64,000 nt of DNA from Pseudomonas sp. KU26590. GTDB taxonomy: Bacteria > Pseudomonadota > Gammaproteobacteria > Pseudomonadales > Pseudomonadaceae. Of the stretch, positions 49,021 to 57,045 are shown in pieces. The stretch lies in contig NZ_CP110644.1 of assembly GCF_026153515.1 (NCBI RefSeq), positions 5,335,501-5,399,500 of the forward strand. The letters run 5' to 3'. The first letter of the stretch is position 1; each line of letters begins with the position of its first letter. The position numbers and the translations under genes are program-made. The notes beneath the pieces were generated by a model, which was not told where the DNA came from, ran no database searches, and saw only the letters and a program-made list of their open reading frames with translations.

Positions 49021-49803
49021 ATGCGTAAACAAGTACTTATTCCTGCCCTGCTGGCTTTGAGCGTTGGTCTGGCGGCATGCTCGTCGCAGCCTAACGTGAA
49101 CCTGGAACAAGCCCGCACCAATTACTCCGCGCTGCAAAGCAACCCTAAAGCCACTGAACTGGCTGCGCTGGAAACCAAAGACGCCAGCGAGTGGCTGGAC
49201 AAGGCTGACGCCGCGTACCGCAACAATGATGACCAGAAGAAGGTCGATCAGCTGGCGTATCTGACCAACCAGCGCGTTGAGCTGGCCAAGCAGACCATCA
49301 ACCTGAAGACCGCTGAAAACGATCTGAAAGGCGCTGCGGCCCAACGTGCACAAGCGCGTCTGGATGCTCGCGATGCTCAGATCAAGGCCCTGCAGAACAG
49401 CCTGAACGCCAAGCAGACCGAACGCGGTACCCTGGTGACCTTCGGCGACGTACTGTTTGACCTGAACAAGGCTGAGCTGAAGTCGTCCGGCCTGGTCAAC
49501 GTCAACAAGCTGGCCCAGTTCCTGTCGGAAAACCCTGATCGCAAGGTCATCGTTGAAGGCTACACCGACAGCACCGGTTCCGCGGCTTACAACGACTCGC
49601 TGTCCGAGCGCCGCGCCCAATCCGTGCGCATGGCACTGATCAAAATGGGCGTAGGCCCGGAGCGTATCGTTGCTCAGGGTTACGGCAAGGAATACCCGGT
49701 TGCTGACAACGCCAGCGCCTCGGGCCGCGCCATGAACCGTCGCGTGGAAGTCACCATCTCCAACGACAACCAGCCAGTAGCACCGCGCTCTTCGATGAAG
49801 TAA
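49021..49803 (+). CDS. OmpA-family lipoprotein with DUF4398-like helical region
   Basis: A 260-aa outer-membrane lipoprotein: signal MRKQVLIPALLALSVGLAAC with lipobox LAAC. A helical region follows (residues about 25-145, EQARTNYSALQSNPKATELA, then DARDAQIKALQNSLNAKQTE). The carboxy-terminal OmpA/Pal peptidoglycan-binding domain (about 145-250) has VTFGDVLFDLNKAELKSSG, VIVEGYTDSTGSAAYNDSLS and ERRAQSVRMALIKMGV, then RRVEVTIS. The start is at 49021; ten upstream codons are open. A strong terminator follows. Confidence 0.94.
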   Translation: MRKQVLIPALLALSVGLAACSSQPNVNLEQARTNYSALQSNPKATELAALETKDASEWLDKADAAYRNNDDQKKVDQLAYLTNQRVELAKQTINLKTAENDLKGAAAQRAQARLDARDAQIKALQNSLNAKQTERGTLVTFGDVLFDLNKAELKSSGLVNVNKLAQFLSENPDRKVIVEGYTDSTGSAAYNDSLSERRAQSVRMALIKMGVGPERIVAQGYGKEYPVADNASASGRAMNRRVEVTISNDNQPVAPRSSMK

Positions 49804-49826
49804 TGCGGTTGTAGCGGCACATAAAG

Positions 49827-49862
49827 AGCCCCGCCTGTTGAGAGACAGGCGGGGCTTTTTTG
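49827..49862 (+). terminator. Rho-independent terminator after the OmpA-type gene
   Basis: A perfect 12-bp stem (agccccgcctgt at 49827-49838, acaggcggggct at 49845-49856) with a 6-nt loop is followed by tttttt. Confidence 0.92.
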
Positions 49863-49942
49863 TGGCCTGCGTTTTTCTCCGGATGGGGTTGGGGATGAGG
49901 TACTTTTAGGGAGAACTGATTGCGCCACGTGTTTTTGGGGAC

Positions 49943-50067
49943 TGCGCAAGAAGTTGCGCACTCGTTTGTTGGAAACGGGGTGGTTGATGGGCTGGAGGCC
50001 ACGTGGTTTGTGGCGTGTAGGCGAGTGCGCAAGAAGTTGCGCAGGGGTGCGCAACTTCTTGCGCACT
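49943..50067. repeat. Nested palindromic repeats upstream of rhs
   Basis: The 18-nt near-palindrome tgcgcaagaagttgcgca occurs at 49943-49960 and 50026-50043, and inverted at 50048-50065. The last two form a perfect 20-bp stem (50024-50043 with 50048-50067) with a gggg loop. Each arm can also fold on itself (tgcgcaa/ttgcgca). The gap 49863-50233 holds no gene that I can support. This is the only structure in it. Confidence 0.85.
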
Positions 50068-50233
50068 TTTACTTTGTTATCGGGTTCGGCGTTCGCTCAA
50101 ACCTGTTGTTTTATTTCTTAAGCTATTGATTTTACTTGGCTAATTCATAGCTGGCACAGCCCTTGATATCTCCGTAGCCCCCGGATTGGCATTCACGCCT
50201 TTTCGGATGGTTTTTTGAGCACGGAGAGCATCC

Positions 50234-53200
50234 TTGGCGACCCCCCTGAACCTGCCCGTTGGTGGTGAAAAACGCGAACCACAGGTCGCGATTGTTCCGC
50301 TTGATCTGATTCAGGTTGAAGACGTTGGTCTTGGTGCGGCCAATGTCGACGCCTGGCTGCAAGAGATTAGCGGCGGGGTCGTCACGCTTGAGCGGATCAA
50401 GACTTTCGCCGGCGGGCTGCCGGTGGTGGGCAACATCATGGCGCTCGTTGATGCGCTGAATGACATTGCTCGACTGGCGACCAGTGACAAACGCGATCCT
50501 CTGGACTGGGTCAGTTTAGGCATCAATCTGATCGGAATGCTGCCACGCCCGCCCGGAATGGCAGCCGCACGGATGAGCCTGCGACCAATGCTGTTTCTGG
50601 TGCGCCAGGAGATACGTCGGACCGGGAAATTGGTGGTGAGTGACGTGCTGATCGAGATTTTGATCGGGCACCTCAACGCCACCATTGTCGGGACCCTTGA
50701 TGACTTTGTGCCACAGGCGCAGGCCAGGCTCCCCGGGATTCTTGACGACGCGGGGAAGCTCGGTGAAGAAGTGCTTCTTCAGATCGCTGCTGGCCTGGAG
50801 AAGCTGGTCGACCCGAAGCTGGACGCCAACGCTGATTTGCTGGAAGCGGAGCAGTTGGTTCAGGCCGCTGGGGATCTTTGGGCCTACGATCATCAGGCGG
50901 CCATCGGCAACATTTTTGCGGCCGCTGCGGATGTTTGCATGGCTGCAGGTAAGGGCGCTGTTAACGGTGCTGCCGAATATTTCGTGCCCGAAGCGCTGAA
51001 AGAGCAGGTGCTCCGACATGCAGGTTCGTTGCGCGCAATGGGCCCGGAGCTTCGGGATCAGATTAATCGTCTGGCGGATCCTGGGCTTCAGAACTCGATT
51101 GGGTCGTTGCTGGAGACATTGCCAGGTGCGGTAGTCACATGGCGCTCGCGCAATGGGCATGGCCAGTCGTTCAACATCAAGCCAGGGGTGGTTAATCAGG
51201 CTAAACGCCAAGCGGGTGAAGGCAAGCTTGAGGCTGTTCAGTTCGAGAAACCTGCGAAGGGCCTGCCCAATGAGCAGAAAAACTGTGCCTGTGCTGCTAC
51301 GGGTAACAGCATCAGTTTTGCGGTGGGCTCGGAGTCGGTTAGTCATGCCGATTTCAGTCTGCCGGGGCCGTTTCCAATCGAATGGACGCGGACTTATTGC
51401 TCGAGTCTGGATGCTTACGATGAGGATGTTATTGGCGCACGCTGGATTACGCCGTTTACCACGCGGTTTGATCTCGTCGGCGATGGTTTGGTGTTTCATG
51501 ACTCCGATGGGCGTAGCCATGAATTCCCTCTTCCCAAGGTCAAGCTGTTTCACTTCAACGCCATTGAAAACCTGACCGTCGTTCGCCTCAGCAAAGATCG
51601 GTTATTGCTGATGCGGGGCCTTGAGCACAGGGAAACCTATGTTCGTCGAGGTGATCGGTTTGTCCTGATCAACAAGGTTCTGCCCAACGGCGCCGGAGTC
51701 ATGCTGCATCACGAGCATCGGCATGATGGGGATTCGGTGCTCTCCGAGTTGGTCACTTACTCGGAAAAAGATGCCAACAAGGTCCATCTTCGCTTGGGCA
51801 CTTTGATTGATGATCTGGGGCGGCTGACGGGTCTTTGGGAAATTCGGGACGGCGACGTCAAACGCCAATTGTGCGCATATCAGTACGATGATTCTGGTGA
51901 CCTTGTTCTGGCTCAGGACGAGAACGGCGCTGCATGGCGTTATCAATACGAACACCACCTGATCACCCGCTACACCGACCGCACCAATCGTGGTTTGAAC
52001 CTTCAGTGGCAAGGCTCCGGTCCCGACGCGAAGGCCGTTCGCGAATGGGCGGACGACGGCAGTTTCGATACCCGACTGGCGTGGGATGAAAACATCCGTC
52101 TGACCTACGTCACTGACGCCCTTGGCCACGAAACCCGGCACTACTACGACAGCCTCGGTTACACGTACCGCATTTGCCACGCCGACGGCCGTTCCGAATG
52201 GTTCTTCCGTGATGCGGCGAAGAACATCATTCGCCACGTACACACTGACGGCAGCACGGATCGCTATCGCTACGACAAGCTAAGCAATCTGACCGAACAC
52301 ACCCGCGCTGATCACAGCGTGATGAATTACGCCTACGACGACAAAAGCCATCTGATCAAGATCAGCGATGGCGAGGGTGGGTTGTGGAAGCGTGACTACG
52401 ACCTTCGCGGAAATCTGGTTGAAGCAATCGATCCGCTAGAGAACGTTACCGAATACGCCTACAACAAATTCGGCCTTCCTACCGCGATCAAGGACGCCAA
52501 CGGGAATACCAAGAAACTTGAGTACAACGCTGCGGGCCAGTTGCTGAAATACACCGACTGCTCGGGCAAGGTCAGCGCGTGGGAGTATGACGATCGCGGC
52601 CAGATGGTTCGCTTCACCGATCCTGCTGGGCACAGCACCACATACGAGTACAAGTTAGGCCAGTTAGTGCTGATCAAGCACCCGGACAAAACCGAAGAAC
52701 GCTTTAGTCGCGACGCCGAAGGTCGTTTGCTGGCCCACTCCGATGGCCTCGAACGCTGCACCACCTGGCGCTACACCGCGGCAGGCTTCATCGCCGAACG
52801 CGTCGACGCCGCCGAACAAACCCTGCGTTACCGCTGGGACAAGTTAGGCCGCCTCGTTTCGCTGGAAAACGAAAACGAACGCCTAGCCCACTTTCACTAC
52901 GACCCTGTGGGCCGGCTGCTGGAAGAACGAGGCTTCGACAATCGCTCGACTCGCTATCACTACGACCCCGAAACCGGACGGCTCGCTCAGACGGTTAACG
53001 GCCAGCGCACGATCGCACTGATTTTCGATCCGATGGGCCGCCTGACCGAACGCCGCGCCACCCTTGGCGAAAAGTCCCAAAGCGAAACCTTTGCCTACGA
53101 CGGCAATGGCCATCTGGTCATGGCGACCAACGCCATCAGCAAGCTGCAATGGTTCCACGACCCGGCCGGCAACCTGCTGCGCGAACATCAGCATTACTCG

Positions 53201-54910
53201 AATCTGGACAAGCCACTGGTTGCCGTTTGGCAGCACGAGTACGACGCGCTGAATAACCGCGTCGCGACTATCAGGCCTGATGGACACCGCGTCAGTTGGC
53301 TCACTTATGGCAGCGGCCATCTGCTTGGCTTGAAGCTCGATGAACACGAACTGCTCAGCTACGAGCGCGACGACCTCCACCGCGAGATCAGCCGGCACCA
53401 AGGCAATAACCTGCTGCAAACCCAGCAATGGGACCCTGCGGGACGCCTTCAAGAACAGCTACTGAGCCGGGCAGACGATAAAACCACGCTCATCAAACGC
53501 GCATACACCTACGACGCCGCCGACCAGCTCACCGACATCAACGACAGCCGTCGCGGGCAATTGAGCTACCGATACGATCCCGTCAGCCGACTTATCAATG
53601 CGACCAGTCGCTTGGGCGTGGAAACCTTCGCCTTCGATCCCGCGAGTAACCTGCTCGACGACAGCGCAGCACCCGTCCGCCGTCCACTCGACCCCGAACC
53701 TGTCCGCCATAAACTCGTGGACAACCTCCTGCGCGACTACGCCGGCAACCACTACGAATACGACGAACGCGGCAACCAGACAGAGCGCTGGACCAACGGC
53801 CTGCGCAGCGAACTGCACTGGGACCTCTTCGATCGCCTCGCGCATTTCAGCGATCCGCGACTCACCGTCGACTTCGGTTACGACCCCCTCGGAAGGCGCC
53901 TCTACAAACTCTCAAAAGCTCACTACCGACCTCGTCCTGAAGCCGGTACCGGCTGGAACGAAAACGAACACGCCCGTAAAGAGCGCGAGCTCGGCTGCGG
54001 CTTCACCCTGTACGGCTGGGACGGCGACAACCTCGCGTGGGAAAGCAGCCCACCGCCGTACGCCGGAGCTCTCGGCCGCACGGTGCATTACATCCACGAG
54101 CCCGGCACTTTCGTTCCCGTGGCCCAGGCCATCCGCCACGAAACAATCCGCCTCGTCAGCCAACCGGCATACGAAGGTCGCTACAACTTCAAAGAAGACC
54201 CGCTCTGGAACTACAAACCCACAGCGCTGCCAATCGACGTCCTCGTCTGGTACCACTGCGACCACCTCGGCACACCTCAAGAAATCACCGACCAAAACGG
54301 CCAAACCGCCTGGAGCGCGCAATACAAAGCCTGGGGCGAAGCAACCGAACAGCGCTCGGAGTTCGCCCAACAAATCGGCCTGACCAACCCGATCCGGTTC
54401 CAGGGCCAATACCACGACCACGAGACCGGCCTGCACTACAACCGGCATCGGTACTATGATCCAAGGGTCGGGCGGTTCATTAGCGAGGACCCGGTTGGGT
54501 ATCTGGGTGGACTGAACATCTACCAATACGGGCCGAACTCAATCAGCTGGGTCGATCCGTTAGGGCTGGCAAGTTCGACCGTTGGACCGGGGCGAAAGCC
54601 TAAGTCTGATAAGCCTAACCAAAACTGTAAACGCGCATGCAGAAAAAAATGGGAGGTCAATCGCTATGACCGAGTTTGCGAGGGTAATGTCCCCGGCGTG
54701 GGTTATGCAAAATACTATCGACACTTTGTATCTAAAACGTGGTGGTCGGAGGATAAAACAGGACATGGGGAAAGTGCGTGGAAAGTGTATTCGCTTAGTG
54801 GTATGTGGCAGGCTGATGCTGATATATATGGCGACAACATGGACAAACACAAAAGCACAGTTGGAAAAAATATAAATTTCAAATCGCTAAAGTGTAAGGA
54901 TATAAAATGA
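50234..54910 (+). CDS. Rhs-family polymorphic toxin with variable tip
   Basis: A 1558-aa Rhs protein, a large shell that encloses a toxin and delivers it to rival cells. Residues 1 to about 345 are a helical, partly hydrophobic amino region (GLPVVGNIMALVDALNDIAR, LIGMLPRPPGMAAARM) with no PAAR motif that I can see. DUF6531 follows (SVSHADFSLPGPFPIEWTRT), then many YD repeats (about 500-1290). The Rhs core ends with RFISEDPVGYLGGLNIYQYG and DPLGLA at 1441-1446. The 112-residue tip (1447-1558; cysteines at 1465, 1469, 1482 and 1554) matches no toxin family that I recognise; base composition shifts to AT-rich in it. The start is a TTG (50234) with ggaga upstream; an in-frame stop lies just before. 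The stop overlaps the immunity gene by four bases. No vgrG, eag-type chaperone or T6SS gene is in the window. Confidence 0.92.
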   Translation: MATPLNLPVGGEKREPQVAIVPLDLIQVEDVGLGAANVDAWLQEISGGVVTLERIKTFAGGLPVVGNIMALVDALNDIARLATSDKRDPLDWVSLGINLIGMLPRPPGMAAARMSLRPMLFLVRQEIRRTGKLVVSDVLIEILIGHLNATIVGTLDDFVPQAQARLPGILDDAGKLGEEVLLQIAAGLEKLVDPKLDANADLLEAEQLVQAAGDLWAYDHQAAIGNIFAAAADVCMAAGKGAVNGAAEYFVPEALKEQVLRHAGSLRAMGPELRDQINRLADPGLQNSIGSLLETLPGAVVTWRSRNGHGQSFNIKPGVVNQAKRQAGEGKLEAVQFEKPAKGLPNEQKNCACAATGNSISFAVGSESVSHADFSLPGPFPIEWTRTYCSSLDAYDEDVIGARWITPFTTRFDLVGDGLVFHDSDGRSHEFPLPKVKLFHFNAIENLTVVRLSKDRLLLMRGLEHRETYVRRGDRFVLINKVLPNGAGVMLHHEHRHDGDSVLSELVTYSEKDANKVHLRLGTLIDDLGRLTGLWEIRDGDVKRQLCAYQYDDSGDLVLAQDENGAAWRYQYEHHLITRYTDRTNRGLNLQWQGSGPDAKAVREWADDGSFDTRLAWDENIRLTYVTDALGHETRHYYDSLGYTYRICHADGRSEWFFRDAAKNIIRHVHTDGSTDRYRYDKLSNLTEHTRADHSVMNYAYDDKSHLIKISDGEGGLWKRDYDLRGNLVEAIDPLENVTEYAYNKFGLPTAIKDANGNTKKLEYNAAGQLLKYTDCSGKVSAWEYDDRGQMVRFTDPAGHSTTYEYKLGQLVLIKHPDKTEERFSRDAEGRLLAHSDGLERCTTWRYTAAGFIAERVDAAEQTLRYRWDKLGRLVSLENENERLAHFHYDPVGRLLEERGFDNRSTRYHYDPETGRLAQTVNGQRTIALIFDPMGRLTERRATLGEKSQSETFAYDGNGHLVMATNAISKLQWFHDPAGNLLREHQHYSNLDKPLVAVWQHEYDALNNRVATIRPDGHRVSWLTYGSGHLLGLKLDEHELLSYERDDLHREISRHQGNNLLQTQQWDPAGRLQEQLLSRADDKTTLIKRAYTYDAADQLTDINDSRRGQLSYRYDPVSRLINATSRLGVETFAFDPASNLLDDSAAPVRRPLDPEPVRHKLVDNLLRDYAGNHYEYDERGNQTERWTNGLRSELHWDLFDRLAHFSDPRLTVDFGYDPLGRRLYKLSKAHYRPRPEAGTGWNENEHARKERELGCGFTLYGWDGDNLAWESSPPPYAGALGRTVHYIHEPGTFVPVAQAIRHETIRLVSQPAYEGRYNFKEDPLWNYKPTALPIDVLVWYHCDHLGTPQEITDQNGQTAWSAQYKAWGEATEQRSEFAQQIGLTNPIRFQGQYHDHETGLHYNRHRYYDPRVGRFISEDPVGYLGGLNIYQYGPNSISWVDPLGLASSTVGPGRKPKSDKPNQNCKRACRKKWEVNRYDRVCEGNVPGVGYAKYYRHFVSKTWWSEDKTGHGESAWKVYSLSGMWQADADIYGDNMDKHKSTVGKNINFKSLKCKDIK

Positions 54911-55353
54911 TTAATTCCGCCGAAGAATTTGTAGCGCTGCGCGACAGTGAGATAAAAGCCGAATACGACAGATCCGCCATGGAGGAAGCGCCAATTGCCG
55001 TATGGCGTGAGGTGATAGAAAAATTTCCCGATCACAGGCGATGGGTTGCGCACAATAAAACCGTGCCGGTGGAGATTCTCGAAATGCTATGTGTGTTCGA
55101 TGTTAGCACCAGATGGTTCGTGGCACGTAAAAGAAAGCTCTCTGCTGCGTTGTTTGAGCGTCTCTCACAAGATGAGGATTCTGACGTCCGGGTCGCAATA
55201 TGTACCAATAAAAAGACTCCGTTGGAAATCCTTGATCGACTGCGTCAGGATGTGAACGAAGACGTTGCTTGTGTGGCGACGGAAAACTACGAGCGTAGAA
55301 TTGAAGAGTTGGAGAGCAAACAGACTAGGACCAGAGGGGGCGGCCCCCTTTAA
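54907..55353 (+). CDS. Putative immunity protein 1 (cognate to the intact Rhs tip)
   Basis: A 148-aa protein, probably the cognate antidote of the Rhs tip because its ATG overlaps the rhs stop (ATGA). It has an amino block (SAEEFVALRDSEIKAEYDRS, then EEAPIAVWREVIEKFPDHRR). Solenoid-like repeats follow: VAHNKTVPVEILEMLC, VARKRKLSAALFERLSQDED, SDVRVAICTNKKTPLEIL and EDVACVATENY. The N-x-xTP-xxL-xxL and D-VR-x-x-A pattern matches leucine-rich repeat variants (LRV). It closely resembles copies 3 and 4. AT-richer than its neighbours. Confidence 0.8.
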   Translation: MINSAEEFVALRDSEIKAEYDRSAMEEAPIAVWREVIEKFPDHRRWVAHNKTVPVEILEMLCVFDVSTRWFVARKRKLSAALFERLSQDEDSDVRVAICTNKKTPLEILDRLRQDVNEDVACVATENYERRIEELESKQTRTRGGGPL

Positions 55354-55399
55354 TTTCGAGGGCGGGTTAGGACCAGAGGGGACGGATCCCTTTAGTTTC
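55326..55399. repeat. Boundary motif pair after immunity gene 1
   Basis: Two direct copies of a motif, starting taggaccagaggg at 55326 and 55368, each with a palindromic centre and ctttaatttc or ctttagtttc (to about 55357 and 55399). Related motifs recur near 55917-55945, 56478-56502 and 56965-56989. Confidence 0.65.
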
Positions 55400-55518
55400 A
55401 TAAAACTGGCACGTGGGTCGTTGACGCGGACATTCACGGTGATCACGTGAGCAAGCACAAAAATGGCATCGGAAAGAACATTGACTTCAGGTCCCTGAAA
55501 TGCAAGGACAATAAATGA
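55396..55518 (+). pseudogene. Orphan Rhs tip remnant 1
   Basis: The frame ending at 55518 encodes 40 residues. Their sequence DADIHGDHVSKHKNGIGKNI then SLKCKDNK aligns to the last residues of the intact tip (DADIYGDNMDKHKSTVGKNI, SLKCKDIK). Its stop overlaps the next immunity gene's ATG by four bases, as in the intact pair. No start codon or core remains, and an in-frame stop precedes 55396. Reads as a displaced toxin tip. Confidence 0.85.
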
Positions 55519-55940
55519 TCAATTCTGCTGAAGAATTTATCGCATTACGAAGTAGCGATTTAAAAAACGAGTATGATCGAGCTGCGATGGAAGAAGCTCC
55601 AATATCTGTCTGGCGCGAGATCATCATCAAGTACCCAAACTATAGGCGATGGGTTTCGCACAACAAAACCGTACCTCTGGAAATACTTGAAGAACTTTGT
55701 ATTTTTGACAGCACTATCAGGCAGTCTGTCGCGAGAAAACGGAAATTATCCCTAGCGATGTTTGAAATGCTATCTAAAGACGTTAGCGATGTTGTGAGGG
55801 TGGCGATAGCCGCGAATAGAAAGACACCAATCGCTATTTTAGAGCGATTGCTAACAGATAAGGACGAAGATGTCGCAAGCGTAGCTAGGCTTAATCTTGA
55901 TGAGAGAAAAATAAGGACTATAGGGGACGGTCTAGTTTAA
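55515..55940 (+). CDS. Putative immunity protein 2
   Basis: A 141-aa paralogue of immunity 1: SAEEFIALRSSDLKNEYDRA, EEAPISVWREIIIKYPNYRR, WVSHNKTVPLEILEELCIFD, VVRVAIAANRKTPIAILERL. The amino block and three LRV-like repeats are kept, while repeat surface residues differ from copies 1, 3 and 4. It is most like the broken fifth copy. Preceded by a tip remnant with which it overlaps, so it presumably neutralises a toxin that is no longer made here. Confidence 0.8.
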   Translation: MINSAEEFIALRSSDLKNEYDRAAMEEAPISVWREIIIKYPNYRRWVSHNKTVPLEILEELCIFDSTIRQSVARKRKLSLAMFEMLSKDVSDVVRVAIAANRKTPIAILERLLTDKDEDVASVARLNLDERKIRTIGDGLV

Positions 55941-56062
55941 TATCGTATAAGCCTAATAGTGCATGGCTGGCCCATGCTCATATCTATGGCGACCACACAA
56001 GGAACTACAAAACCAAAACCGGTCAAAACATCAAAGCTGTGAAGTGTAAGGACGTAAAATGA
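55941..56062 (+). pseudogene. Orphan Rhs tip remnant 2
   Basis: The frame ending at 56062 encodes SYKPNSAWLAHAHIYGDH, then TRNYKTKTGQNIKAVKCKDVK-like residues. The IYGDH, TGQNI and KCKDVK landmarks align with the intact tip's IYGDN, VGKNI and KCKDIK, so this is a diverged member of the tip family. It overlaps the ATG of immunity gene 3 by four bases. It has no start or core. Confidence 0.82.
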
Positions 56063-56517
56063 TTAGGTCAGCCGACGAGTTTGTAGCTTTGCGAGACAGT
56101 GACATAAAGGCCGAATATGATAGATCCGCCTTGGAGGAAGCGCCAATTGCCGTGTGGCGTGAGGTCATAGAAAGATTCCCCGATCACAGGCGATGGGTCG
56201 CCCACAATAAAACCGTGCCAGTTGAGATTCTCGAAGAGCTATGTGGGTTTGACGCCAATGTAAGATTCTTTGTAGCGTGCAAAAGAAAGCTTTCATACGC
56301 ACTTTTTGAGACCCTTTCAAAAGACGCCGACACAGACATCCGAATTGCCATTAGCGTTAATAAAAAAACGCCGATGGATATTCTCGAAAGCCTTCTTCAG
56401 GACGTAAACGAAGAGGTGGCCCGCGCCGCAAGGGATAACTACGACTTTAGAAAAAATAAAAGTCAGACCGAGAGCTTAAGGAACCAGTCCCTTTTAATCC
56501 CCAAAGTAAAGAGGTGA
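56059..56517 (+). CDS. Putative immunity protein 3
   Basis: A 152-aa paralogue: SADEFVALRDSDIKAEYDRS, EEAPIAVWREVIERFPDHRR, VEILEELCGFDANVRFFVAC, TDIRIAISVNKKTPMDILES. The carboxy tail (residues about 135-152, SLRNQSLLIPKVKR) is not shared with the others. It reads through the boundary motif into DNA where other gaps keep a tip remnant, so the tail may have been gained by fusion. The next copy begins 2 nt after its stop. Confidence 0.8.
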   Translation: MIRSADEFVALRDSDIKAEYDRSALEEAPIAVWREVIERFPDHRRWVAHNKTVPVEILEELCGFDANVRFFVACKRKLSYALFETLSKDADTDIRIAISVNKKTPMDILESLLQDVNEEVARAARDNYDFRKNKSQTESLRNQSLLIPKVKR

Positions 56518-56518
56518 A

Positions 56519-56941
56519 ATGATTAGATCTGCTGAAGAATTTGTAGTACTTCGTGACAGTGACATAAAGGCGGAATATGACAGATCCGCCATGGAGGAAG
56601 CGCCAATTGCCGTGTGGCGTGACGTCATAGAAAGATTCCCCGATCACAGGCGCTGGGTCGCGCACAATAAAACCGTGCCAGTAGAAATTCTTGAAGTGTT
56701 ATGTGAGTTCGATGCCAGCACCAGATGGTTCGTGGCAGGTAAAAGAAAACTCTCGGCTACGTTATTTGAACGCCTCTCACAGGATGAGGATTCTGACGTC
56801 CGGATCGCAATATGCGCCAATAAAAAGACCCCATTGGAAATCCTTGAGCGATTGCTTCAGGATGTGAACGAAGACGTTGCTCGAGTTGCGGCGAAACACT
56901 ACAAGCGCAGAGTTGAAGAGCTCGAAAGTAAAACACGGTAG
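56519..56941 (+). CDS. Putative immunity protein 4
   Basis: A 140-aa paralogue, very close to immunity 1 over its length (SAEEFVVLRDSDIKAEYDRS, EEAPIAVWRDVIERFPDHRR, STRWFVAGKRKLSATLFERL, SQDEDSDVRIAICANKKTPL). The differences lie in scattered repeat positions. Only five or six codons resembling the end of a tip (SKEVK, out of frame with gene 3) remain before its ATG. If the pair similarity means cross-protection, it could also bind the present tip. Confidence 0.8.
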   Translation: MIRSAEEFVVLRDSDIKAEYDRSAMEEAPIAVWRDVIERFPDHRRWVAHNKTVPVEILEVLCEFDASTRWFVAGKRKLSATLFERLSQDEDSDVRIAICANKKTPLEILERLLQDVNEDVARVAAKHYKRRVEELESKTR

Positions 56942-56982
56942 GGGTTGGACGCTTTTGAAATTCAAAGGAGACGATTCCCTTT

Positions 56983-57045
56983 AACTCGCAAAGTACCATC
57001 GAGAAAAACAGTTCTCAGTCGCCAAAGTATAGAGATGTGAAATGA
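56983..57045 (+). pseudogene. Orphan Rhs tip remnant 3 (very short)
   Basis: The frame ending at 57045 encodes NSQSTIEKNSSQSPKYRDVK. STIEKN and KYRDVK align with STVGKN and KCKDIK at the end of the intact tip. The ATGA overlap with the fifth immunity copy is preserved. Only about 20 residues remain. Confidence 0.65.

Noticed and set aside
54582..54875. A 97-codon frame overlapping the Rhs tip in another frame
   Set aside because: The tip frame is supported by alignment to three remnants and by the immunity overlap; this frame has no such support.
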